DNA of 64,000 nt from Actinotalea solisilvae (GCF_016464425.1 NZ_JADDKQ010000010.1:1-64000); one strand, 5' to 3'; numbered from the stretch's first letter, positions 35,327 through 44,583 are shown. The notes: generated from the letters alone by a model not told the origin. Numbers and translations: made by a program.

Positions 35327-36060
35327 GCGCGCGCCCACGCGGCGACGACGTAGGTGGCGCCGAACGGCGCCGACCGGGCGAGCAGGCGGCCCGGCGCCAG
35401 GGGGGCACCGCGCGCCGCGCCCGCGAGGACCTGCCACGGGCCCCACGCGCTCACCGCGAGCTCGCCCGCGAGGTGCGCGGGCACCGCGACGAGACGGTCG
35501 AGCGCGGGCGCGTCGAGGCTGAGCAGGTCGGCGACGACGGCGTCCTCGACGTCGGGCGCGCGGTCGTCGGTCGGCAGCGGCCCGTCCGGGCCGCGGCGCG
35601 CGCTGAGCGACCCCACCAGCAGCAGCGCGACGCGGGCCGACGCGTCGGCGACCGACGCGCCCTCGTGCGCGAGCGCCCGGGGGTCCCGCCCGCCGGCGAC
35701 GAGCACGGCGGTCGGCCCTCGCCAGCCCGCGGCGACGAGCGCACGCCGTCCGACCGCCGCGGCGACGCCGCCCGACGGCGACCGGTCGTCACCCGGGGCC
35801 CGCGGAACGGCGGGCCAGCCCAGGCCGTCGTCGGGCAGGCCCGCGGGGCCCAGCGAGGCGACCTCGTGACCCCGCGTCGGCGACCCGCCCGGGCCCCGCG
35901 TCACGGGGACCACGACGACCACGAGGTCCGGCGCCGTGGCGAGCAGGGTCGCGAGGGCGTCGAGGGCCGCGTCGCGCTCGCGCCCGAGCACGTCCGCGCG
36001 CCCGGCCGCGCCGGGGACGAGCAGGACCGTGTCCGGGATCAGCGCGGCACCGACGAGCAC
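35323..36060 (-). CDS. Class III extradiol-dioxygenase-like protein
   Basis: The 245-residue protein has the alpha/beta layout of LigB-like class III extradiol dioxygenases, with LVGAALIPDTVLLVPGAAG at the start, a central TAPDLVVVVVPVTRG strand, and a C-terminal LSAWGPWQVLAGAARG-like helix. The His/Glu iron ligands of active enzymes cannot be identified, so catalytic activity is doubtful. Homologues are regularly seen beside miaA in actinobacteria, hinting at a link to tRNA modification or an unrelated conserved role. GTG 36060 lies 7 bp after TAGCGT. It heads the unit with miaA and dapF through an ATGA overlap. Confidence 0.75.
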   Translation of the reverse strand: MLVGAALIPDTVLLVPGAAGRADVLGRERDAALDALATLLATAPDLVVVVVPVTRGPGGSPTRGHEVASLGPAGLPDDGLGWPAVPRAPGDDRSPSGGVAAAVGRRALVAAGWRGPTAVLVAGGRDPRALAHEGASVADASARVALLLVGSLSARRGPDGPLPTDDRAPDVEDAVVADLLSLDAPALDRLVAVPAHLAGELAVSAWGPWQVLAGAARGAPLAPGRLLARSAPFGATYVVAAWARA

Positions 36061-36067
36061 GACGGCG

Positions 36068-36073
36068 ACGCTA
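36068..36073 (-). promoter_or_regulatory. -10 element, leaderless-type (dioxygenase-like, miaA, dapF unit)
   Basis: On the minus strand TAGCGT lies 7 bp before the GTG at 36060. Confidence 0.5.
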
Positions 36074-36136
36074 CCGCCCGGCGCCCGGGGCGGCCGCCAC
36101 CCGTGCGGCGCTGCCGGGGCCGTCGGGGGGCACGGG

Positions 36137-36142
36137 TACCCT
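36137..36142 (+). promoter_or_regulatory. -10 element, leaderless-type (ybjN pair)
   Basis: TACCCT lies 6 bp before the ATG at 36149. Confidence 0.5.
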
Positions 36143-36148
36143 GGGCCG

Positions 36149-36721
36149 ATGGGGTTCTTCTCCTGGGTGCGTCGCGTCGTCGAGGCCGGTCCGCCGGCCC
36201 GTGAGGCGACCCAGGGCCGGCCGCTCGCCGGCCTGCTCGGCGACCCGGTCCGCCGCGCACCGCTCCAGCGGGTCGAGACGCCGCGCGACGTCCCCACGCC
36301 GCTGACCACCGAGCGCCTGCGTGCGTGGTTCACCCACCACGGCTACACGTACTTCGTGGACGACGAGGGCGACGTCGGCGGGCTGTGGCGCGGCCGCCTG
36401 TTCTACTTCTTCCTCTTCGGCGACCACCACGAGATCCTCCAGGTGCGGGGGCAGTGGAACCGCGAGTTCGCGATCGAGCGCCTCACCGAGGTCCTCGAGA
36501 TCTGCAACGAGTGGAACGCCGACAAGATCTGGCCGAAGGCGTACGTGCGCGTGCGCGACGACGGCATGGTGCACCTCACGTGCGAGGTCGCCACCGACCT
36601 CGAGCACGGCGTCACCGACGCCCAGCTGGGCCAGCTCCTGCACTGCGCGCTGAGCGCCTCGAGCCTGCTCTTCGACACGGTCGACGGGCTGTTCCCCGAC
36701 CCGGCTGCGAGCGCGCCGTGA
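36149..36721 (+). CDS. YbjN domain protein, first copy
   Basis: The 190-residue protein has a 45-residue basic N-terminal tail and a YbjN/type III secretion chaperone-like domain from about 50 onward: TERLRAWFTHHGYTYFVDDEGDVGGLW, then LQVRGQWNREF, EICNEWNADKIWPKAYVRV and TCEVATDLEHGVTDAQL. YbjN proteins are thought to aid protein folding or stability; exact function in actinobacteria is unknown. The ATG follows a -10 hexamer by 6 bp. Its stop overlaps the second copy's GTG. Confidence 0.88.
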   Translation: MGFFSWVRRVVEAGPPAREATQGRPLAGLLGDPVRRAPLQRVETPRDVPTPLTTERLRAWFTHHGYTYFVDDEGDVGGLWRGRLFYFFLFGDHHEILQVRGQWNREFAIERLTEVLEICNEWNADKIWPKAYVRVRDDGMVHLTCEVATDLEHGVTDAQLGQLLHCALSASSLLFDTVDGLFPDPAASAP

Positions 36722-37200
36722 GGGCCCGGCGCCGCGACGACCCCGCGCACGAGGCCGGCCGGGGTCCGTCCCGCCTCGTCCAGCGGCCCCGCCCGCTCGA
36801 CAGCGCGCGGGTCGAGGCGTACCTCGTGGGCCAGGGCTACCACGTGCAGCGCGACGAGGACGACGACCTCACGGGCACCTGGGACGGCGACCGGTTCTGG
36901 TTCCTCCTCCTCGGCGAGAACCACGAGGTGCTGCAGGTCCGCGGCCGCTGGCACCGCACGGTGCCCGAGGAGCGGCGCGCGGCCGCCCTGCTCGCCGTGA
37001 ACGACTGGAACCGCGAGCGGATCTGGCCCAAGGCCTACGTGCGGTCGGAGGAGGGCGAGCTCGCCCTGTACGGCGAGGTCTCGGTCGACCTCGAGCACGG
37101 CGTGACCGACGACCAGCTCGCCCAGCTCGTCGCGTGCGGCCTCGGCACGGGCGTGCAGCTCTTCGCGGCGCTCGGCCAGCTCGTGCCCGAGGAGGGCTGA
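36718..37200 (+). CDS. YbjN domain protein, second copy
   Basis: The 160-residue protein repeats the same domain with matching landmarks: VEAYLVGQGYHVQRDEDDDLTGTW, LQVRGRWHR, VNDWNRERIWPKAYVRS and GEVSVDLEHGVTDDQL. Identity to the first copy is clear but moderate, so this is an old tandem duplication. The GTG overlaps the previous stop (GTGA), and translational coupling implies equal amounts and perhaps a heterodimer. A 30-residue basic start precedes the domain. Confidence 0.86.
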   Translation: MRARRRDDPAHEAGRGPSRLVQRPRPLDSARVEAYLVGQGYHVQRDEDDDLTGTWDGDRFWFLLLGENHEVLQVRGRWHRTVPEERRAAALLAVNDWNRERIWPKAYVRSEEGELALYGEVSVDLEHGVTDDQLAQLVACGLGTGVQLFAALGQLVPEEG

Positions 37201-37231
37201 GCCGGGTCCGTCGCGCGCCCGGCGCCGCGCC

Positions 37232-38863
37232 TCAGGCGCGGCGGAGCGACGGCATCGGGAGGGCGACGGGGCCGCCCTGCGCGCCGCCCCCGGCGCCGTG
37301 GCCGTGGGCGTCGTCCTCGAGGCCCGCACGGGCACGCTCGCGCGCCGCCCACGCGTCGCCCGCGCGCGTCCGCCGGACGGCGTACGGGCCGCCGTCGAGC
37401 GCCGAGTCCGCGACGAGGTGGTGCGGCGCGGCCTGCGTCACGCGGACCGTCACGAGGTCGCCGGGCCGCGGCAGGTCCGCGGGCAGGTCGACGAGCGCCC
37501 GGGGGTCGACGTCGGGCGCGTCGGGGCGCGCCTCGAGCGCGCCCGCCACGCCGGGCGGCGTCGCGAGGTGCACGAGACGGTTGTCGGCGGCGCGGCCCGT
37601 GACCCGGTGCGTCGCGCCGTCCTTGCGACCCGAGCCCTCGGCGACGAGCACCTCGACCACCCGGCCCACCTGGAGCGCGTTCTCGCGCGTCGACACGGCC
37701 TCCTGGAGCGCGACCAGGCGCTCGTAGCGCTCCTGGACGACGGCCTTCGGCAGCTGGTCCGGCAGGTCGGCGGCGGCGGTTCCGGGACGCGGCGAGTACT
37801 GGAACGTGAACGCGGACGTGAAGCGCGAGGCCTCGACGACGCGCAGCGTCTCGGCGAAGTCCTCCTCGGTCTCGCCCGGGAAGCCCACGATGATGTCGGT
37901 GGTGATGGCGGCGTCGGGCATCGCCGCCCGCACGCGGTCGAGGATGCCGAGGAACTTCTCCGAGCGGTACGAGCGGCGCATCGCGCGCAGGACGCGGTCC
38001 GAGCCCGACTGCAGCGGCATGTGGAGCTGTGGCATGACCGTCGGCGTCTCGGCCATCGCGGCGATGACGTCGTCGGTGAACGCGGCGGGGTGCGGCGAGG
38101 TGAAGCGGACCCGTTCGATGCCCGGGACGGCGCCGACGGCGCGCAGCAGCTTCGCGAAGGCCCCGCGGTCGCCGAACTCGACCCCGTAGCTGTTGACGTT
38201 CTGCCCGAGCAGCGTGACCTCGACGGCGCCGCCCGCGACGAGCGCCTCGACCTCGGCGAGGATCTCGCCCGGCCGGCGGTCGCGCTCCTTGCCGCGCAGG
38301 TGCGGGACGATGCAGAACGTGCACGTGTTGTTGCAGCCGACGCTGATCGAGACCCAGCCGGCGTAGACGGACTCGCGCCGCGTGGGGAGCGTCGAGGGGA
38401 AGACCTGGAGCGACTCGGCGATCTCGACCTGCGCCTCGGCGTTGTGCCGCGCGCGCTCGAGCAGCACGGGCAGCGCGTCGAGGTTGTGGGTGCCGAAGAC
38501 GACGTCGACCCACGGCGCCTTCTCGACGATGACCGAGCGGTCCTTCTGCGCGAGGCAGCCGCCGACGGCGATCTGCATGCCCGGCCGCGCGGCCTTGACC
38601 GACGCGAGGTGGCCGAGGTTGCCGTAGAGGCGGGTCGCCGCGTTCTCGCGCACGGCGCACGTGTTGATGACGACGACGTCGGCGCGGGACGCGGCGGCGT
38701 CGTCGGCCGGGGCGGGCACGTACCCCGCCGCCTCGAGCATGCCGGCCATGTGCTCGGAGTCGTGGACGTTCATCTGGCAGCCCAGCGTGCGCACGACGTA
38801 CGTCGGGCGCGCCGCGGCGTCGTCGGCGGACGGGGGCAGGGTGCTCGGCAGGGTGGTCGTCAT
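37232..38863 (-). CDS. miaB: tRNA-2-methylthio-N6-dimethylallyladenosine synthase MiaB
   Basis: MiaB is a radical SAM enzyme that adds the methylthio group to i6A37 in tRNA. The 543-residue protein has an N-terminal UPF0004 domain with three cluster Cys ([29 protein letters not shown]), the radical SAM Cys trio in [21 protein letters not shown], a TRAM domain, and a 50-residue C-terminal tail rich in Gly and Ala. ATG 38863 is chosen as the start of the alignable N terminus; TACCCT lies 9 bp upstream on the minus strand. Divergent from the glutamate importer operon. Confidence 0.96.
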   Translation of the reverse strand: MTTTLPSTLPPSADDAAARPTYVVRTLGCQMNVHDSEHMAGMLEAAGYVPAPADDAAASRADVVVINTCAVRENAATRLYGNLGHLASVKAARPGMQIAVGGCLAQKDRSVIVEKAPWVDVVFGTHNLDALPVLLERARHNAEAQVEIAESLQVFPSTLPTRRESVYAGWVSISVGCNNTCTFCIVPHLRGKERDRRPGEILAEVEALVAGGAVEVTLLGQNVNSYGVEFGDRGAFAKLLRAVGAVPGIERVRFTSPHPAAFTDDVIAAMAETPTVMPQLHMPLQSGSDRVLRAMRRSYRSEKFLGILDRVRAAMPDAAITTDIIVGFPGETEEDFAETLRVVEASRFTSAFTFQYSPRPGTAAADLPDQLPKAVVQERYERLVALQEAVSTRENALQVGRVVEVLVAEGSGRKDGATHRVTGRAADNRLVHLATPPGVAGALEARPDAPDVDPRALVDLPADLPRPGDLVTVRVTQAAPHHLVADSALDGGPYAVRRTRAGDAWAARERARAGLEDDAHGHGAGGGAQGGPVALPMPSLRRA

Positions 38864-38975
38864 GGCCCCACCAGGGTACGGCGGGCCGCGCGGCGCTCCG
38901 TCCGGCGTGGGACGACCTGCCCCGGTGGGCAGCGGGTGAAGACCCGGCACTGACGATCTCTTGACCGGCTGTTGC

Positions 38976-38994
38976 CGATTCGTGACCCGAATCG
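38976..38994. promoter_or_regulatory. Perfect inverted repeat upstream of the glutamate importer
   Basis: CGATTCG (38976-38982) and CGAATCG (38988-38994) are separated by TGACC. The site is A/T-rich for this genome and lies about 37 bp before the importer's -10. It is a plausible repressor or activator site. Confidence 0.6.
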
Positions 38995-39030
38995 CCACGC
39001 ATCGAGTGGCCCGGCGGCGTCCCCGGCCCC

Positions 39031-39036
39031 TAGGTT
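39031..39036 (+). promoter_or_regulatory. -10 element, leaderless-type (glutamate importer)
   Basis: TAGGTT lies 6 bp before the ATG at 39043. No -35 consensus is seen. Confidence 0.5.
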
Positions 39037-39042
39037 CAGCAG

Positions 39043-39831
39043 ATGACGTCTGACTCCCCCGAGCCCGGCCTCGCGCTCGGGCGCAGCCCCGTCGGAGACC
39101 CCCTGGTGGTCCTCACCGACGTCGACAAGCACTTCGGGGCCCTGCACGTGCTGCAGGGCATCGACCTCACCGTGCACCGCGGGGAGGTCGTCGTGGTCAT
39201 CGGCCCGTCCGGCTCGGGCAAGTCGACGCTGTGCCGGGCGATCAACCGCCTCGAGACCATCGACTCCGGGACCATCACGATCGACGGCCAGCCGCTGCCG
39301 GCCGAGGGCAAGGCGCTCGCGCGCCTGCGGGCCGACGTCGGCATGGTCTTCCAGTCCTTCAACCTCTTCGCCCACAAGACCGTGCTCGAGAACGTGACCC
39401 TCGGCCCGATCAAGGCCAAGGGCATGCGCGCGTCGGAGGCGCGGACGCTCGCGATGGAGCTGCTCGAGCGGGTCGGCGTCGCGAACCAGGCCGCGAAGCT
39501 GCCCGCGCAGCTCTCGGGCGGCCAGCAGCAGCGCGTCGCGATCGCGCGCGCGCTCGCCATGCGGCCCAAGGTCATGCTCTTCGACGAGCCGACGTCGGCC
39601 CTGGACCCGGAGATGATCAACGAGGTCCTCGACGTCATGGTCTCGCTCGCGGCGGACGGCATGACGATGATCGTCGTCACGCACGAGATGGGCTTCGCCC
39701 GCAAGGCGGCCCACCGCGTCGTCTTCATGGACGGCGGGCAGATCGTCGAGGAGGCCGACCCCGAGACCTTCTTCACCGCGCCCCGCAGCGACCGGGCCAA
39801 GGACTTCCTGTCCAAGATCCTCACCCACTGA
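39043..39831 (+). CDS. gluA: Glutamate-type ABC importer ATP-binding protein GluA
   Basis: The 262-residue ATPase powers the polar amino-acid importer encoded by the next three genes. Walker [10 protein letters not shown] (about 53-61), Q loop [17 protein letters not shown], signature [15 protein letters not shown], Walker [15 protein letters not shown] and H loop VVTHEMGFA are all present. Sequence and gene order (ATPase, binding protein, two permeases) match gluABCD of corynebacteria and streptomycetes, which takes up glutamate, though related systems take glutamine or aspartate. Confidence 0.93.
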   Translation: MTSDSPEPGLALGRSPVGDPLVVLTDVDKHFGALHVLQGIDLTVHRGEVVVVIGPSGSGKSTLCRAINRLETIDSGTITIDGQPLPAEGKALARLRADVGMVFQSFNLFAHKTVLENVTLGPIKAKGMRASEARTLAMELLERVGVANQAAKLPAQLSGGQQQRVAIARALAMRPKVMLFDEPTSALDPEMINEVLDVMVSLAADGMTMIVVTHEMGFARKAAHRVVFMDGGQIVEEADPETFFTAPRSDRAKDFLSKILTH

Positions 39832-39899
39832 CCACCGCGCACGACCGACCAGCACGTTCACGCCCCAGCACCCCGGGGCACGACAGAAGGGACGACACC

Positions 39900-40790
39900 A
39901 TGCGCTCACGGAGAGGAGCCGTCGCGGTGCTCGCCGCGATGACGCTCGCGCTCACCGCCTGTGCCGGCGACGCCGAGGAGCCCGAGGCCGAGGACACCGC
40001 GGCCGGCACCGAGGAGGAGCCCGCCGAGGAGATGGCCGAGTTCCCGGAGGGCTCCACGATGGCGGAGCTCGCCGAGGCGGGCTCGATCACGGTCGGCACC
40101 AAGTTCGACCAGCCGCTGTTCGGCCTCGTCGGGCCCGACGGCGTGCCGCAGGGCTTCGACGTCGAGATCGCCAAGATCATCGCCGACGAGCTGGGCATCC
40201 CGGAGGACGGGATCGAGTGGGTCGAGACCATCTCGGCCAACCGCGAGTCCTTCATCGAGAGCGACCAGGTCGACATCGTCGTCGCGACCTACACGATCAA
40301 CGACGACCGCAAGCAGCGGATCTCCTTCGCGGGCCCCTACTACGAGGCCGGCCAGTCGATCCTCACGCTCACCGAGAACGAGGACATCCAGGGCCCCGAG
40401 GACCTCGCGGGCAAGAAGGTCTGCACCGTCTCGGGCTCGACGCCCGAGAAGAACCTCCTCGAGAACTACCCCGAGGCCGAGGTCGTGCCCTTCGGCACCT
40501 ACGCCGAGTGCATCGACCCGCTGCGCAACGGCCAGGTCGACGCCGTGAGCACGGACAACGTCATCCTCGCGGGCTTCGCGGCGGACAACGACGACCTCGA
40601 GGTGCGGGGCGAGCCCTTCACGCAGGAGCCGTACGGCATCGGTCTCGCCAAGGACGACACCGACTTCCGCATGTGGATCAACGACGTGCTCGAGGCCGCG
40701 TACGAGGACGGCCGCTGGACCGAGGCGTGGGAGTCCACCGCCGGCAGCGTGCTGCCGACGCCCGAGCCCCCGGCCGTCGACCGCTACTGA
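39900..40790 (+). CDS. gluB: Glutamate-type substrate-binding lipoprotein GluB
   Basis: The 296-residue extracellular binding protein has a lipoprotein signal (basic start, hydrophobic VAVLAAMTLALTACAG with lipobox Cys 21), an acidic Glu-rich spacer (about 25-48), then a two-lobe SBP_bac_3 fold starting GSITVGTKFDQPLFGL and including NRESFIESDQVDIVVATYTINDDRKQRISFAGPYY. Two cysteines in VCTVSG and ECIDPL may form a disulphide. The ATG follows AGAAGGGAC. The substrate is most likely glutamate by similarity of operon type. Confidence 0.92.
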   Translation: MRSRRGAVAVLAAMTLALTACAGDAEEPEAEDTAAGTEEEPAEEMAEFPEGSTMAELAEAGSITVGTKFDQPLFGLVGPDGVPQGFDVEIAKIIADELGIPEDGIEWVETISANRESFIESDQVDIVVATYTINDDRKQRISFAGPYYEAGQSILTLTENEDIQGPEDLAGKKVCTVSGSTPEKNLLENYPEAEVVPFGTYAECIDPLRNGQVDAVSTDNVILAGFAADNDDLEVRGEPFTQEPYGIGLAKDDTDFRMWINDVLEAAYEDGRWTEAWESTAGSVLPTPEPPAVDRY

Positions 40791-40811
40791 GCGAGCAGTC
40801 CTGACCACGCC

Positions 40812-40829
40812 CCGGTCCGTACGGACCGG
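40812..40829 (+). other. Perfect 18-bp palindrome between gluB and gluC
   Basis: CCGGTCCGTACGGACCGG is fully self-complementary. A second weaker G+C-rich stem follows (about 40853-40888). In the mRNA these could slow 3' decay of the gluAB part or attenuate transcription, giving more binding protein than permease. Confidence 0.6.
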
Positions 40830-40923
40830 CTGACCACCGGCGTCGTCCGGCCGCCGTACCCCCGCCCTCGCGCGGCGGGTGCGGCGGTCCGGCGTCGCCG
40901 CCCGATCGCGAGGAGACGTCCGC

Positions 40924-41574
40924 GTGGACGTGATCGTCGACAACCTGCCGACGTACCTGCAGGGGTTCGCCACGACCCTGCGGCTGACGGTGTACTCCGG
41001 CGCCCTCGCGCTGCTGGCGGGGCTCGTCCTCGCCGCGCTGCGCGTCTCGCCGCTGCGCCCCCTGCGCGCCTTCGCGGCCGTCTACGTCGAGGTCCTCCGG
41101 AACACTCCGCTGACCCTCGTCTTCTTCGGGCTCGTCTTCGTGGCCCCCCAGTTCGGGATCATCTCGCCGCTGGGCTTCTGGACCGCCGTGATCTGCCTCT
41201 CCGCCTACACCGCCGCGTTCGTCGCGGAGGCGGTCCGGTCGGGCATCAACAGCGTCGGCATCGGCCAGGCGGAGGCCGCGCGCGCGATCGGCCTGACGTT
41301 CGGCCAGACGCTCACGCAGGTCGTCCTGCCCCAGGCGGTGCGGAGCGTCATCCCGCCGCTCATCAACGTCTTCATCGCCCTGGCGAAGAACACCTCCGTC
41401 GCCGCCGGGTTCGCGGTCGTCGAGCTCATGGCCCAGGGCCGGCGCCTCGGCACCGCCAACGCCGCCGACGGGCTCTGGGTCCTCGCGGGCGTCGCGCTCT
41501 TCTACCTCCTCATCACCATCCCGCTCGGCCTCATCGCCGGCGCCGTCGAGCGGAAGGTGGCGTTCTCGCGATGA
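40924..41574 (+). CDS. gluC: Glutamate-type ABC importer permease GluC
   Basis: The 216-residue permease has about five membrane helices and the HisM-type coupling loop EAARAIGLTFGQTLTQVVLPQA (about 120-141). ATDLRLT-like FATTLRLTVYSG at the start is typical of the polar amino-acid permease family. GTG 40924 is chosen because AGGAG lies 8 bases upstream. The gene ends in an ATGA overlap with gluD, its partner subunit. Confidence 0.92.
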   Translation: MDVIVDNLPTYLQGFATTLRLTVYSGALALLAGLVLAALRVSPLRPLRAFAAVYVEVLRNTPLTLVFFGLVFVAPQFGIISPLGFWTAVICLSAYTAAFVAEAVRSGINSVGIGQAEAARAIGLTFGQTLTQVVLPQAVRSVIPPLINVFIALAKNTSVAAGFAVVELMAQGRRLGTANAADGLWVLAGVALFYLLITIPLGLIAGAVERKVAFSR

Positions 41575-42452
41575 GTGCCGTCCTGTACGACTCCCCCGGC
41601 CCTCTCGCCCGTCGCCGCGAGCTCTGGGGCTCCGTGGTCGGCGGCGCGGTCCTGCTCGGGCTCGTCGCGCTCGCGGCGTGGTACGCCTCGGGCCGCGGCG
41701 TCTTCGGTGCCGAGCGATGGGACGTCCTGTACGACCCGCCCAAGAACCAGTCCGCGGCCGACGTGTGGGACTCGATGATCGTCCGCGGCCTCGGCGCGAC
41801 CCTGCGCGCCGCTGCGGTCGCGGCGCCCCTCGCCCTCGTCCTCGGGCTGCTGCTGGCGCTGCTGCGCACCGCCCGCCACGCCGTCCTGCGGGTGCCCGCC
41901 GTCGTGGTCATCGAGCTGTTCCGCGGGCTCCCCGTGCTGCTCATGATGTTCTTCGGGCTCATCGGGTTCGGCTGGGACTCGTTCGGCGCCGTCGTCTTCG
42001 GGCTCACCGTCTACAACATGGCGATCATCGCCGAGATCCTCCGTGCAGGGCTGGCGGCGCTCCCCAAGGGCCAGGCCGAGGCGGCCTACGCGGTGGGTCT
42101 CACGCGGCGGCAGACACTGCTGTCGGTGCTGCTCCCCCAGGCCGTGCGGACGATGCTGCCGAGCCTCATCGCGCAGCTCGTCGTGCTGCTCAAGGACTCC
42201 TCGCTCGGCTTCATCGTGGGCTACCCCGAGCTGCTCAAGTCCATCCAGAACAACGGGCAGTTCTTCGGCAACGACTACTACGTCGCGCTCTTCGTCGTGG
42301 GCGCCGGCATCTACCTCGCGGTGAACCTGGCGCTGTCGTGGCTCGCGCGGTGGATCCAGCGCCGTACGACGCGGACGTCGGCCGCACCCGCGCAGGTCGA
42401 CGTGCTGAGCACCCAGTCGATCGCGGGCACCGGATCCGCGGGCCCGGCCTGA
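41571..42452 (+). CDS. gluD: Glutamate-type ABC importer permease GluD
   Basis: The 293-residue permease has an N-terminal helix (about 20-40) separated from the core by a 30-residue extracellular loop (RGVFGAERWDVLYDPPKNQ), as in other GluD proteins. The coupling loop is EAAYAVGLTRRQTLLSVLLPQAVRTMLPSL. The C-terminal 35 residues are a disordered cytoplasmic tail. The ATG overlaps the gluC stop. It forms a heterodimeric channel with GluC, driven by GluA. Confidence 0.92.
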   Translation: MSAVLYDSPGPLARRRELWGSVVGGAVLLGLVALAAWYASGRGVFGAERWDVLYDPPKNQSAADVWDSMIVRGLGATLRAAAVAAPLALVLGLLLALLRTARHAVLRVPAVVVIELFRGLPVLLMMFFGLIGFGWDSFGAVVFGLTVYNMAIIAEILRAGLAALPKGQAEAAYAVGLTRRQTLLSVLLPQAVRTMLPSLIAQLVVLLKDSSLGFIVGYPELLKSIQNNGQFFGNDYYVALFVVGAGIYLAVNLALSWLARWIQRRTTRTSAAPAQVDVLSTQSIAGTGSAGPA

Positions 42453-42455
42453 GGC

Positions 42456-42495
42456 ACCGCCGGCGTCGGGACGGGCCGCCGCGTCAGCCGGCGGT
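42456..42495. terminator. Possible terminator between gluD and rny
   Basis: ACCGCCGGC (42456-42464) pairs with GCCGGCGGT (42487-42495) around a 22-base loop. The second arm lies in the rny 3' coding end, so the gap itself is only 31 bases. Weak compared with the other terminators in the window. Confidence 0.35.
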
Positions 42496-43944
42496 CGCGC
42501 TGGCGCGGAGCTCCCGGACGACGGTGACCGTGATCTCGCCCGGGTAGGACAGGTCCTTCTCGATCTGCCGGGCGATGTCGGTCGCGAGGCCGGGCAGGGC
42601 ACGGTCGTCGACGACGTCGGGCTCGACGACGACGCGGACCTCGCGACCCGCAGCCATCGCGACCGCCCGCCGCACGCCGTCGTGCGCGACGACCAGCCGC
42701 TCGAGGCTGTCCATGCGCTCGATGTACTGGTCGAGCTCCTCGCGCCGCGCTCCGGGGCGCGCCGCCGAGCACGCGTCGGCCGCCTGCACGAGCACCGCCT
42801 CGACCGACTCGAGCGGCACCTCGTCGTGGTGGGCCGCGATCGCGTTGACCACCACGGGTGACTCGCCGAGTCGGCGCGCGAGGTCGGCACCGACGAGCGC
42901 GTGGGTGCCGCCCAGCTCGGCGGTGAGCGCCTTGCCGAGGTCGTGCAGCAGCGCGGCCCGCCGGGCGACGTGCTCGTCGGCGCCGATCTCGGCCGCCATG
43001 AGCCCCGCGATCTGCGCGCTCTCGACGAGGTGCGCGAGGACGTTCTGGCCGTAGCTGGTGCGCAGGCGCAGACGCCCGAGGGTCCGCACCAGCTCGGGGT
43101 GCAGACCGCGCACGCCCGCCTGCTCGGCGGCGTCGTGCCCGGCGGCGTCGGCGCGGTCGTCCGCCCCGGCGAGCGCCTCGGCGTACGCGATCTCGATGCG
43201 CTGGGGGTGGATCCGACCGTCCGCGAGCAGCGCCTCGAGGGTCGCGGCCGCGACCTCACGGCGCTCCGCGTCGAAGCTCGACAGGGTGACGGAGTCGGCC
43301 GTGTCGTCGACGATGACGTTGACGCCCGTGAGGGCCTCGAAGCTGCGGATGTTCCGCCCCTCCTTGCCGATCACCCGGCCCTTCATCTCCTCCGCGGGCA
43401 GCTTGACGACGGTGACGACGCTCTGGGCGCTCGTCGGTCCCGCGACGCGCTGGACCGCGGTCGCGACCACGCGGCGAGCACGCTCCTCGGCGACCTTGCG
43501 GGCCCGCGCCTCGATCCGTCGGACCGCCGCGGCGGCGTCGTGGGTGGCGAGCTCGGTCGCCAGCCGCACCTGCTCGGCGCGCGCCTCCTCGGACGACAGC
43601 CCGCTCATCGCCTCGAGGGCCGAGGCGACCTCCGCCTCGGCCTCGCGCCGCACTCGCGCCGCCTCGGCCCTGTCGGCCTCCGCCTCGGCGGCACGGGCAC
43701 GCGCCTGCTCGAGCGCCGCCCGCGCGTCCCGCCGCTCGCCCGCGACGTCCTTCTCGAGCTCGACGACACGCTCCTCGCGTCGCTGCGCGTCCGCGAGCAG
43801 CGCGGACGCCTCGGTCCGGATGCTCGCGACGTCCTCGGTCGCGCGACGCCGCACGACGTCGGCCTCGCGACGGGCGAGCAGGACGAGGACGAGAGCGACG
43901 AGGCAGGCCAGGAGCAGGACGATCACGATCGCCGCCTCACCCAT
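42484..43944 (-). CDS. rny: Ribonuclease Y-like protein
   Basis: RNase Y is a membrane endoribonuclease that starts mRNA decay. The 486-residue protein has an N-terminal membrane helix (about 5-24, IVIVLLLACLVALVLVLLA), a long Arg/Glu/Ala coiled coil (about 26-165), a KH domain with GRVIGKEGRNIRSFEALTGV, and an HD domain with HLVESAQIAG and LLHDLGKA. Histidine and aspartate metal ligands are visible. ATG 43944 is favoured over a GTG two codons earlier by GAGG at good spacing. RNase Y is patchy in actinobacteria, where RNase E dominates, but the gene next to recX is common in this group. Confidence 0.9.
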   Translation of the reverse strand: MGEAAIVIVLLLACLVALVLVLLARREADVVRRRATEDVASIRTEASALLADAQRREERVVELEKDVAGERRDARAALEQARARAAEAEADRAEAARVRREAEAEVASALEAMSGLSSEEARAEQVRLATELATHDAAAAVRRIEARARKVAEERARRVVATAVQRVAGPTSAQSVVTVVKLPAEEMKGRVIGKEGRNIRSFEALTGVNVIVDDTADSVTLSSFDAERREVAAATLEALLADGRIHPQRIEIAYAEALAGADDRADAAGHDAAEQAGVRGLHPELVRTLGRLRLRTSYGQNVLAHLVESAQIAGLMAAEIGADEHVARRAALLHDLGKALTAELGGTHALVGADLARRLGESPVVVNAIAAHHDEVPLESVEAVLVQAADACSAARPGARREELDQYIERMDSLERLVVAHDGVRRAVAMAAGREVRVVVEPDVVDDRALPGLATDIARQIEKDLSYPGEITVTVVRELRASATAG

Positions 43945-43995
43945 GTGCACCTCTTCCGTGCCGGGCGGTCCGGTGGGACACCTCCGCCCGGCCGC

Positions 43996-44583
43996 TCAGT
44001 CGACCTCCGCCTCGAGGTCGTCGAGGCCGCGGCCCCTATCGTCCACCATCTCGCGCACCAGCCGGGACGACAGGCCGGAGGAGTAGCCCTTGCGTCCGAG
44101 CATCGCCATCGCGCGGCGTGCCTGGGCCTGCGGGTCCACCCCGGGCCCGGAGCGCCAGCGCCGCCGCAGCAGCTCGCGCGCCGCCTGCTCCTCGGTCTCG
44201 TCGTCGACCTGCGCGAGCGCCTCCTGCGCGTGCTCGTCCGCGATGCCCTTGCGCCGCAGCTCCTGGGCGAGCGCCCGCCGCGCGAGGCTCCGCGACGCCT
44301 GCTGCGACCGGACGAGCATCTGCGCGTACTCGGCGTCGTCGACGAGCCCGACCTCGGTGAAGCGGTCGAGCAGGCGGGCGGCGAGGGCCTCGTCGACCCC
44401 GCGACGTGCCAGCGCCTCCTCGAGCTGGTGCCGGCTGCGGGGGGCAGCCGCGAGCTGGCGCAGCAGGATCGCGCGCGCGACCGACTCCGGGTCCGGCTCG
44501 GGGTCCACCGACGCCGCGCTGCCGGGGGGCAGGTCCTCGGGCTCCGGGGACGGCCGCGGCCGCCGGCGGGACGAGAAGGTCAC
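43996..44583 (-). CDS. recX: RecA regulator RecX
   Basis: RecX binds RecA filaments and limits their growth. The 195-residue protein has a disordered 30-residue start and three RecX three-helix repeats (ARAILLRQLAAAPRSRHQLEEALARRGV, VGLVDDAEYAQMLVRSQQ, GRKGYSSGLSSRLVREMV), ending in the acidic EAEVD. GTG 44583 follows GAGGTGATCGC. It lies 98 bases downstream of recA and is surely co-transcribed with it. Confidence 0.95.
   Translation of the reverse strand: MTFSSRRRPRPSPEPEDLPPGSAASVDPEPDPESVARAILLRQLAAAPRSRHQLEEALARRGVDEALAARLLDRFTEVGLVDDAEYAQMLVRSQQASRSLARRALAQELRRKGIADEHAQEALAQVDDETEEQAARELLRRRWRSGPGVDPQAQARRAMAMLGRKGYSSGLSSRLVREMVDDRGRGLDDLEAEVD

Noticed and set aside
36120..36142. RecA-NDp-like match upstream of the ybjN pair
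   Set aside because: Two core mismatches (CGTCGGGG) despite correct 8-bp spacing; too weak at this G+C.
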